Shown: piece by piece, positions 1 to 6,252 of the stretch
Layout of the letters: each line of letters opens with the position of its first letter
Numbering within the stretch: position 1 is the first letter of the stretch
Assembly: GCA_021161885.1 (NCBI GenBank)
Contig: JAGGZS010000336.1
Coordinates: 1 to 9,332 of the forward strand
Direction: 5' to 3'
Origin: a bacterium
Lineage (GTDB): Bacteria; Auribacterota; Auribacteria; Auribacterales; Auribacteraceae
DNA length: 9,332 nucleotides
The notes under the pieces: generated by a model
Told to the model about the DNA's origin: nothing
Database searches by the model: none
The model's input: the letters and a program-made list of their open reading frames with translations, nothing else
Program-made: the position numbers and the translations under genes

Positions 1-1
1 A

Positions 2-172
2 ATTATCATATGAATTTTGGCTAACTTTTCCGATAAGCTCGGCTGGCTATGCAGACAGCCGGGCGACATCTATATAAAAAAAGATAATTTTTCTTTTTCG
101 TTTCCAATTGTTACCTGTATTATTATAAGCATTATTCTAACCGTTTTAATGTATTTTTTCAATAAACACTAA
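2..172 (+). pseudogene. 3' part of a DUF2905-type small membrane protein, interrupted by in-frame TGA
   Basis: The frame ending at TAA 170-172 encodes 52 residues after an in-frame TGA at 11-13. They contain KLGWLCRQPGDIYIKKDNFS followed by a hydrophobic C-terminal helix (FPIVTCIIISIILTVLMYFF) and a short NKH tail. This matches my memory of the DUF2905 family: about 70 residues, two membrane segments around a LGRLPGDI-type motif and an (N/D)F(T/S)F stretch. The codons before the TGA read Ile-Ile-Ile, as expected for the first membrane helix, so the stop falls inside that helix. By my alignment it sits where relatives carry a glycine. No plausible start exists between the stop and the PGDI motif except a TTG at 17, which would remove helix 1. 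The family has no established function that I know of. The gene lies 15 nt before the SpoIID-like gene. It may be a nonsense-mutated gene, a sequencing error, or a shortened functional protein. The upstream end is outside the window. Confidence 0.6.
37..64 (+). other. GC-rich 9-bp stem-loop inside the DUF2905 remnant
   Basis: Bases 37-45 (GCTCGGCTG) pair with 56-64 (CAGCCGGGC) through nine consecutive pairs, one of them G-U, around a 10-nt loop. The surroundings are strongly AT-rich, so the structure stands out. No T-run follows on either strand, so it does not look like an intrinsic terminator. It overlaps the codons for the conserved PGDI motif region, and coding constraint may explain it. 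Confidence 0.4.
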
Positions 173-187
173 CTTATCGGCAATCAG

Positions 188-1345
188 ATGATAACAAATA
201 ATAAACTATATCTTTTATATTTTTTTCTGCTGATATTTACATTATTTCTCCATTGCGCAAATTGTTTCGCCTCGGCAAAGAGGATAAAAAAGCAAAGCCA
301 AATTGTGCGTGTGGTTATTGCGAATACATCTTCTATAGAATTAAAAATAAATTATCCATTCCGTCTGATAGATGAAACGTCCGGCAAAGTTGTGCTTAAA
401 AAACGGCAATTCAATAAAAAAATCCTTTGTTCTTCCGGTATTGTCCATGTTGGCAAAAAAATATTTCCTAAGAAATTGTTTTTTCAGCTTAGGCAAAACA
501 AAATTTTTTCTATTAACGGCAGATTATTTCGAGGCGACCTTAAACTCATAGAACGCAATAACAAAATCTTAGCTGTAAATTATCTACCTTTAGAAGAATA
601 TTTAAAGAGCGTAGTTCCCAGTGAAATATCACACAAATGGAATTATGAAGCGTTAAAAGCCCAAGCCATTGCCGCCAGAACATTTACTTATTACCATATG
701 CTGCAGAATAAAAACAGAGCATTCGACATATACCTCAATTTACAGCAATACAAAGGTTTATCTTCCGAGCACCCTAAAACATCATGGACGGTAGATGTAA
801 CTTTCGGTCAATGTTGTTTTTTTAATTCAAAAATTTTTCCCGCTTATTTTCATGCTGTCTGCGGAGGTTATACAGAAGAAGCAAACGCTGTTTGGGCGAC
901 AACACAAGAAGTTCCCCAGCCGGTTAGGTGCACTTTTTGCAGTAACAGCAGATATTTCGCGTGGAAACAAATATTTACCAAAAAAGCCGTATTAAAAAAA
1001 TTTCAGCAAGCAGGTTATAAGTGGCACGAGATATCAAATATCACGACTGGGAAAAAAGCCAAATTTTATCCGCGCACCCGCACAGTAATTATATATGGCA
1101 AACCAGGCAGGAAAAAAGAAATTCCGGTTAATAAATTCAGGCAGATATTAGGGTATAACAAAATAAAAAGTTCTATTTTTTCCGTACGGCAAACGCCGTC
1201 GGCTTATGAATTTACCGGCAGAGGCTGGGGGCATGGAGTAGGATTATGCCAATACGGAGCGAAAACACTTGCCGAACAAGGCAAAAGCGCGGAATTTATC
1301 CTGCAGTATTATTATCCCTCTTGCGTAATAAAAAGGATTTATTGA
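188..1345 (+). CDS. SpoIID/LytB domain-containing secreted protein
   Basis: This 385-residue protein has an N-terminal hydrophobic segment (about residues 7-22) ending in an Ala-x-Ala site near residues 28-30, consistent with a Sec signal peptide; no convincing lipobox is seen. The SpoIID/LytB domain is clear. VVPSEI at 142-147 contains the Glu (E146) that corresponds to the catalytic Glu of SpoIID. It is followed by ALKAQAIAARTF at 155-166, FHAVCGGYTEEANAVW around 221-236, and a C-terminal GRGWGHGVGLCQYGAK at 344-359. In sporulating Firmicutes, SpoIID is a lytic transglycosylase that cleaves glycan strands lacking stem peptides. In non-sporulating bacteria, related proteins are presumed to act on peptidoglycan. 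H222, C225, C248 and C251 could form a metal site (inference). The start at ATG 188 is the only sensible one: the next Met is at residue 171. No clear Shine-Dalgarno lies before it, so translation may be coupled to the DUF2905 frame. It is followed by queA after 4 nt. Confidence 0.9.
   Translation: MITNNKLYLLYFFLLIFTLFLHCANCFASAKRIKKQSQIVRVVIANTSSIELKINYPFRLIDETSGKVVLKKRQFNKKILCSSGIVHVGKKIFPKKLFFQLRQNKIFSINGRLFRGDLKLIERNNKILAVNYLPLEEYLKSVVPSEISHKWNYEALKAQAIAARTFTYYHMLQNKNRAFDIYLNLQQYKGLSSEHPKTSWTVDVTFGQCCFFNSKIFPAYFHAVCGGYTEEANAVWATTQEVPQPVRCTFCSNSRYFAWKQIFTKKAVLKKFQQAGYKWHEISNITTGKKAKFYPRTRTVIIYGKPGRKKEIPVNKFRQILGYNKIKSSIFSVRQTPSAYEFTGRGWGHGVGLCQYGAKTLAEQGKSAEFILQYYYPSCVIKRIY
1331..1337 (+). 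promoter_or_regulatory. Probable ribosome binding site of queA
   Basis: AAAAGGA lies 12 nt upstream of ATG 1350, within the last codons of the SpoIID-like gene. The spacing is slightly long. Together with the 4-nt gap between the genes it supports this start and translational coupling. Confidence 0.45.
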
Positions 1346-1349
1346 CAAA

Positions 1350-2399
1350 ATGAAAACATCGAATTTCGATTACACTTTACCCGAAAAACTTATAGCTCAA
1401 TTTCCGATGAATGAACGCCATAACTCACGCCTTATGGTAATCCGTAAAAAATCGCGTACTATGGAACACTTAAGCTTTATTGACATAGCCGATGTTTTAT
1501 CGTCTGACTATATGATAGTTATAAACAATACAAAAGTTTTTCCCGCCCGGTTAAAAGCAAAAAAGCAGACAGGCGGCAAAGTTGAAATTCTGCTTATCAG
1601 GCAAACCGGAGAGAACAAATGGTTAGCCATGGTTAAGCCTTCAGCAAAAATACCTGAAGGCACATTAGTTACCATTGATAAATCAGATAAAACAGTAAAA
1701 ATTCTCCATAAAACCCAAAACGGAAAACGAATCGTTCAATTCAGTGAAGGAGACAATGCGATAAGCATCGCACACCAATTCGGCATTACCCCTTTACCGC
1801 CTTACATCAAACGAGATAACGCTACAAAAGAGCAGGTCAAAGAGGATAAAAAAAGGTACCAGACAATCTTCGCCGACAAAGAAGGGTCTGTTGCCGCTCC
1901 GACAGCGAGCCTGCATTTCAGTAATAAAATCATAGAAAAACTATATAAAAAAAATATTCCTTTTGCCGACCTTACGTTACATGTCGGACCGGGTACATTC
2001 GCTCCTGTAAAAAGCCAATGCGTATATGATCACGTAATGGAATTTGAATATTTTAGTATCAGCTCTCAATCAGCGGACAAAATAAACTCTCATATTAAGG
2101 CAGGCGGTAAAATTCTGCCTGTGGGAACAACAGTTGTCAGGACTTTAGAATCGATCGCGAATGAAAACGGTAAGATTAATCAATCAAACGGCAAAACCGA
2201 CCTATTTATATATCCGGGTTACAAATTTAAAACAGTAAAAAGCATGCTGACCAATTTTCATCTTCCAAAATCCACCCTGCTTATGTTAATATGTGCGCTT
2301 GCTGATAAAGAACTGATAATGAAAGCGTACCAAGTTGCCGTACGGGAAAAATACAGATTTTACAGTTACGGCGACGCAATGTTAATTTTAGATGAATAA
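1350..2399 (+). CDS. queA: S-adenosylmethionine:tRNA ribosyltransferase-isomerase QueA
   Basis: QueA transfers and isomerises the ribosyl part of S-adenosylmethionine onto preQ1 at the wobble position (base 34) of tRNAs for Tyr, His, Asn and Asp, giving epoxyqueuosine. It is cytoplasmic and acts after Tgt. The 349-residue length is normal for the family. Recognisable stretches are the N-terminal FDYTLPEKLIAQFP (6-19), INNTKVFPARL (58-68), AAPTASLHF (182-190), LTLHVGPGTFAPVK (208-221), VGTTVVRTLES (258-268), MLTNFHLPKSTLLML (299-313) and YRFYSYGDAMLI (335-346). The usual AAPTAGLHF motif reads Ser instead of Gly at residue 187, a mild deviation; all other blocks look intact. The stop is 2 nt before the tgt start, so the pair is certainly co-transcribed and the pathway context agrees. 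Confidence 0.97.
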   Translation: MKTSNFDYTLPEKLIAQFPMNERHNSRLMVIRKKSRTMEHLSFIDIADVLSSDYMIVINNTKVFPARLKAKKQTGGKVEILLIRQTGENKWLAMVKPSAKIPEGTLVTIDKSDKTVKILHKTQNGKRIVQFSEGDNAISIAHQFGITPLPPYIKRDNATKEQVKEDKKRYQTIFADKEGSVAAPTASLHFSNKIIEKLYKKNIPFADLTLHVGPGTFAPVKSQCVYDHVMEFEYFSISSQSADKINSHIKAGGKILPVGTTVVRTLESIANENGKINQSNGKTDLFIYPGYKFKTVKSMLTNFHLPKSTLLMLICALADKELIMKAYQVAVREKYRFYSYGDAMLILDE

Positions 2400-2401
2400 A
2401 A

Positions 2402-3523
2402 ATGAAATTTACTCTGATTAAAAAAGACAATAAAACAAATGCGAGACGAGGGGTTTTAGAACTGCCTCACGGTAAAGTGCAAACACCGGTATTTATGCCC
2501 GTAGGCACACAGGCTACGGTAAAAGGGCTTACTCCAAGGGTAATTGAGGAACTCGGAGCGGAAATTATTCTAAGCAACTGTTACCATCTGTATTTACGCC
2601 CCGGTCTTGATATTATAAAAAAGGCTGGCGGACTGCATAAATTTATGGGCTGGAACAAACCTATCCTTACGGATTCGGGCGGGTTCCAGATTTTCAGTTT
2701 GTCGCGGCTCAGGGAAATAACAAAAGAAGGGGTAAAATTCCAATCGCATATTGACGGTTCATACCATTTTATCACCCCTGAGGAATCCATGAATATTCAG
2801 GATATACTCGGAAGCGATATAAGAATGGTATTTGATGAATGCGTGCCTTATCCATCAGATTATGATTATACTTGCAATTCTATGAAACTTTCTTTAGAAT
2901 GGGCGGACTTATGTAAAAAATTTCACAGGAAAGATACACAAGGTAGAGCTCTTTTTGGTATAGTGCAAGGCGGATTTTATAACGATCTGCGTAAAAAATG
3001 CGCTGAATCGCTCATTGATATTGGTTTTGACGGATATGCCTTAGGCGGGTTAAGTGTCGGTGAACCGCAAAAAGTTATGTACGGCACGGCAAGATACACT
3101 GCTCAATTTCTGCCGGAAGATAAACCCAGATATTTTATGGGATGCGGTTTTACCCGCGACCTTTTAAACATGGTTGAAGCCGGTATAGATATGTTTGACT
3201 GCGTTATACCGACTCGATACGCAAGAAACGGCACGGGGTTCACCTCGCAAGGCAAAATAGTTGTACGAAACGGGATATATAAAGATGACATACAGCCCCT
3301 TGATAAAGATTGCGGTTGTTATACCTGCTCAAATTTTTCACGCGCTTATTTAAGGCATTTATTCAATACCAATGAAATGTTAGGACCTGTGCTTTTAACG
3401 CTTCATAACATCTCTTATTTTCTAAATCTTATGAAAGATGTACGAGATGCCGTTGATAACGATAATTTTTATGAATTTAAAAACAATACGCTAACGCGTT
3501 TAAATGAAGGAGAAAACGAATGA
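2402..3523 (+). CDS. tgt: Queuine/preQ1 tRNA-guanine transglycosylase Tgt
   Basis: Bacterial Tgt exchanges guanine-34 of GUN-anticodon tRNAs for preQ1, the first tRNA-level step of queuosine synthesis. The 373-residue length is standard. Catalytic and substrate motifs are present: FMPVGTQATVKGLTP (31-45), LSNCYHLYLRPG (57-68), the DSGGFQ block with the catalytic Asp (91-96), FGIVQGG (185-191), GYALGGLSVGEP (211-222) and MFDCVIPTRYARNG (264-277), which holds the nucleophilic Asp266. The zinc site is complete as C304-x-C306-x2-C309 with H335, the usual CXCXXC plus distant His. A small departure is MGCGFTRDLL at 246-255, where most members read MGVGTPEDLL. There is no evident Shine-Dalgarno before ATG 2402, so translation is probably coupled to queA. 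The TGA stop overlaps the yajC start by 4 nt (ATGA). Confidence 0.98.
   Translation: MKFTLIKKDNKTNARRGVLELPHGKVQTPVFMPVGTQATVKGLTPRVIEELGAEIILSNCYHLYLRPGLDIIKKAGGLHKFMGWNKPILTDSGGFQIFSLSRLREITKEGVKFQSHIDGSYHFITPEESMNIQDILGSDIRMVFDECVPYPSDYDYTCNSMKLSLEWADLCKKFHRKDTQGRALFGIVQGGFYNDLRKKCAESLIDIGFDGYALGGLSVGEPQKVMYGTARYTAQFLPEDKPRYFMGCGFTRDLLNMVEAGIDMFDCVIPTRYARNGTGFTSQGKIVVRNGIYKDDIQPLDKDCGCYTCSNFSRAYLRHLFNTNEMLGPVLLTLHNISYFLNLMKDVRDAVDNDNFYEFKNNTLTRLNEGENE
3507..3512 (+). promoter_or_regulatory. Ribosome binding site of yajC
   Basis: AAGGAG lies 7 nt before ATG 3520, inside the 3' end of tgt. This is a strong Shine-Dalgarno and fixes the yajC start at the ATGA overlap. Confidence 0.75.
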
Positions 3524-3828
3524 ACTTTTTTTTAATTGCCCAGGCAAATACACAAGGTACGCCTCCAATATCTATTTTCAGCGGAATGCTTCCGATGATT
3601 ATAATGATAATAGCGGTATTTTATTTTCTTGTTTACAGGCCTCAGAAAAAAGAACAGAAAAAAATGAAAGAAATGATTGACACAATGAAAAAAGGAAATA
3701 AAGTGGTAACCGCAGGCGGTATCCACGGAACCATAGCAGGAATAAAGGACAATGTAGTTATGGTTAAAGTATATGAAGATGTAAAACTTGAAATCGATAA
3801 ATCTCATATAACCGTTATTAAAAAATAA
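3520..3828 (+). CDS. yajC: Preprotein translocase subunit YajC
   Basis: YajC is a small single-pass inner-membrane protein that associates with the SecDF accessory complex of the SecYEG translocon. Its exact role is uncertain. The 102-residue length is typical. The layout is a short N-terminal stretch, a membrane helix at about residues 22-39, the positively charged signature YRPQKKEQKK (39-48), and a cytoplasmic domain with GNKVVTAGGIHGTI (59-72) and a closing ITVIKK. The start overlaps the tgt stop and has a good ribosome binding site. After its stop comes an AT-rich gap of 128 nt (3829-3956) before secDF. I see no GC-containing hairpin with a T-run there, so readthrough from yajC is plausible. 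A weak TTTACA at 3886-3891 could be part of a promoter for secDF, but no good -10 element is spaced correctly. Confidence 0.96.
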   Translation: MNFFLIAQANTQGTPPISIFSGMLPMIIMIIAVFYFLVYRPQKKEQKKMKEMIDTMKKGNKVVTAGGIHGTIAGIKDNVVMVKVYEDVKLEIDKSHITVIKK

Positions 3829-3946
3829 ATTTTTATTTCTTAATGTTTTCAATTTTAAAAAAAAAGTATATATTATTAAAGTCTATTTACAATTATTCGA
3901 AATAAATTAATACATTTATATACAAAAACAAATAAATAATTGATCT

Positions 3947-3951
3947 GGAGG
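3947..3951 (+). promoter_or_regulatory. Ribosome binding site of secDF
   Basis: GGAGG lies 5 nt before ATG 3957, the best Shine-Dalgarno of the window. It decides between ATG 3957 (the SecDF frame) and an out-of-frame ATG at 3953 that leads quickly to a stop. Confidence 0.8.
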
Positions 3952-3956
3952 AATGT

Positions 3957-6188
3957 ATGAAAAGGAATATCTTAATTAAATCAGGGATAATAGCGGTTAT
4001 TCTTGCTGTATCCGCTTATTTTTCTTATCCGCCTTTTGATACCGCGTATCAAAAAGGAAAAATAAACCTTGGACTCGACCTAAAAGGCGGTGTCCATCTT
4101 GTATGGCAGCTTGACCGTAAAAAAATTGAGGCTATGGGGTTAACAGCCACAATGAAAACAGACAGCATCAACCGTGCTGTTGAAGTCATTCGCAACAGGA
4201 TAGACAGCCTTGGCATCAGTGAACCTTCCATATATATTCAAGGTACAGACAGAATAGTTGTGCAGTTACCCGGAATAGACGATCCGGCCGAAGCTATAAA
4301 AACAATTCAAGGTGTAGCTTTCCTTGAGTTTCGCCTTGTAAATGACGATGAACAAAAACTAACTGAGGCAAAAAATGGTAAAGTACCTCTTGGTTGGGAA
4401 CTAAAATACCAAATTATAACCGATGACCGCGGTGAAAAAACCAAAAGACCTATTCTTGTTAAAGCTAAAGCGGCGTTAACAGGAGATCTTCTTGAAAGCG
4501 CTTATCCAACAGCTGGCGGAGGCGGGCTTGGTATGCCTGAAGTAGGTATTGAATTTACAAGGGAAGGCGCTAAACGATTCGCTAAAGTAACTTCTGATAA
4601 TGTCGGTAAACGACTTGCCATACTTCTTGATGACGTAGTCATATCGGCTCCGGTCATAAGAACGGCTATTAAAGGCGGAAAAGCGGTTATTCAAGGTCAA
4701 TTTACAAGCAAGGAAGTACAGCGCCTGTCAAGACAGCTTTCAGGTGGCGCCCTGCCTGTTCCTCTGGTGCTTATTGACAACCGTTCAATAAGTCCAAGTC
4801 TTGGAAAGGACTCTATTAAAAAAGGAATCTATGCGGCTGTATTCGGCTTTATTCTTGTTGTTCTATTCATGGGAATTTACTATATGTTAGCCGGTTTAAT
4901 AGCTAACTTCGCTTTATGCGTTAATCTTGTAATAATTACGGGGGTGCTTGGCAGTCTTGGATTCACTCTCACTTTGCCGGGTATTGCTGGTATTATTTTA
5001 ACGATAGGTATGGCGGTTGACGCGAACGTGCTTATTTTTGAACGCATCAGAGAAGAGATATTATCAGGGAAAACAGTGCATACCGCTATTGCCGCAGGGT
5101 TTAAAAGAGCGTACGTAACTATTTTAGACGCAAACATAACTACCCTTATTACTGCCGCTTTCCTATTTAAATTCGGAACCGGTCCGGTAAAAGGATTCGC
5201 GATTACGCTGAGCATTGGTATTATAGCAAGTATGTTTACCGCTTTATTTGTCAGCCGTGTAATTTTTGAAATTTTATCTTTAAAAACTGAGATTAAAAGC
5301 CTCAAAATGCTTAGAATGGTCGGTAATACAAAAATCGATTTTATCGGCAAAAAAAATATTATGATAATTATATCATCAATAATAATTGTTATTGGAATGG
5401 GATATTTTATTTACAGAGGAAACTCTAATTTCGGCATAGATTTTCAAGGCGGTACATTAATCCAGCTAAAAACCGAAAAGGTTCTTACGTTAGATGACCT
5501 CAGAAGCAAACTTACGCAAATAGGTGAAGAAAAATCAATTATTCAGTATTTCGGAGACAGCAACCACTCTATTTTAATACGTTCAGAAGCGGATTCGTCC
5601 GAAAAACTATATAATTTTATAAATAAAAACTTTAAAGATTACGGCATAAAAAGGGAACGCACTGAGTTTGTCGGTCCTGCAATCGGCGCGGAACTTCGCC
5701 AGCAGGCGTTATTTGTCGTCTTTTTTGCTTTATGCGGAATACTTTTATATGTCAGTTGGCGATTTGAATTCAAATTTGCTATAGGGGCAATCATAGCATT
5801 AATCCATGATGTTTTAATTACACTTGGTATATTTGCCATTACCGGACGAGAAATATCTTTGCCTATAATCGCGGCTATATTGACTATTGTCGGTTATTCT
5901 TTAAACGATACGATTGTTGTTTTTGACCGAATTAGGGAAGATTTACATATTTATAAAAAATACGATCTGCCGACGATTATTAATATGAGTATAAACCAGA
6001 CATTAAGCAGGACGTTACTGACATCTATTACGACACTTCTTGTTGTATTATCCTTATATATATTTGGCGGTGGTGTAATAAATGATTTTGCGTTTACTTT
6101 ATTTATCGGAATTATAGTCGGTACTTATTCATCTGTTTTTATCGCGAGCCCGGTATTGATATTATTAAGTAAACCTAAAAGCGCTTAA
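3957..6188 (+). CDS. secDF: Fused protein translocase subunit SecDF
   Basis: SecD and SecF form an integral-membrane accessory complex that uses the proton-motive force to help pull secreted proteins across the membrane after SecA-driven export. Here both are one 743-residue chain. The SecD half has a first membrane helix at about 7-22, the GLDLKGGVHLVW motif (39-50), a periplasmic P1 region to about residue 280, then a membrane bundle with GMAVDANVLIFERIREE (351-367). The SecF half begins near 455, with a membrane helix at about 467-485, FGIDFQGGT (492-500), FVGPAIGAELR (571-581), and GYSLNDTIVVFDRIRED (646-662). D355 and D651 correspond to the conserved membrane Asp residues of the proton path. 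R685, 34 residues after D651, matches the spacing of the conserved Arg in Thermus SecDF. Fused SecDF occurs in scattered phyla and is not a sign of disruption. No key motif is missing. The neighbouring yajC supports the assignment. Confidence 0.98.
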   Translation: MKRNILIKSGIIAVILAVSAYFSYPPFDTAYQKGKINLGLDLKGGVHLVWQLDRKKIEAMGLTATMKTDSINRAVEVIRNRIDSLGISEPSIYIQGTDRIVVQLPGIDDPAEAIKTIQGVAFLEFRLVNDDEQKLTEAKNGKVPLGWELKYQIITDDRGEKTKRPILVKAKAALTGDLLESAYPTAGGGGLGMPEVGIEFTREGAKRFAKVTSDNVGKRLAILLDDVVISAPVIRTAIKGGKAVIQGQFTSKEVQRLSRQLSGGALPVPLVLIDNRSISPSLGKDSIKKGIYAAVFGFILVVLFMGIYYMLAGLIANFALCVNLVIITGVLGSLGFTLTLPGIAGIILTIGMAVDANVLIFERIREEILSGKTVHTAIAAGFKRAYVTILDANITTLITAAFLFKFGTGPVKGFAITLSIGIIASMFTALFVSRVIFEILSLKTEIKSLKMLRMVGNTKIDFIGKKNIMIIISSIIIVIGMGYFIYRGNSNFGIDFQGGTLIQLKTEKVLTLDDLRSKLTQIGEEKSIIQYFGDSNHSILIRSEADSSEKLYNFINKNFKDYGIKRERTEFVGPAIGAELRQQALFVVFFALCGILLYVSWRFEFKFAIGAIIALIHDVLITLGIFAITGREISLPIIAAILTIVGYSLNDTIVVFDRIREDLHIYKKYDLPTIINMSINQTLSRTLLTSITTLLVVLSLYIFGGGVINDFAFTLFIGIIVGTYSSVFIASPVLILLSKPKSA

Positions 6189-6252
6189 TGACTCTAATAT
6201 TTTATAACTAAAAAAATTATTATAATATAAACATATAACAAAATGAGACGAA

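Noticed and set aside
11..13. Genome-wide recoding of TGA as glycine
   Set aside because: All long genes here read cleanly with TGA as a stop, and two of them (the SpoIID-like gene and tgt) end in TGA at the expected family length.
30..180. Inverted repeat CCGATAAG (30-37) and CTTATCGG (173-180)
   Set aside because: Eight matching bases 135 nt apart within and just after a coding remnant are compatible with chance, and nothing else supports an element boundary.
3532..3852. Minus-strand open frame of 106 codons across yajC
   Set aside because: It lies wholly opposite yajC, is rich in Phe, Tyr and His as an antisense shadow of Lys/Met/Ile codons would be, and has no recognisable motif.
4880..5350. 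Minus-strand open frame of 156 codons opposite secDF
   Set aside because: The plus-strand frame carries clear SecD motifs across this stretch; the antisense product resembles no known family and arises from codon bias.
6221..6226. Promoter for recJ based on a perfect TATAAT
   Set aside because: No -35-like element is correctly spaced, and in such AT-rich DNA a TATAAT hexamer is expected by chance.
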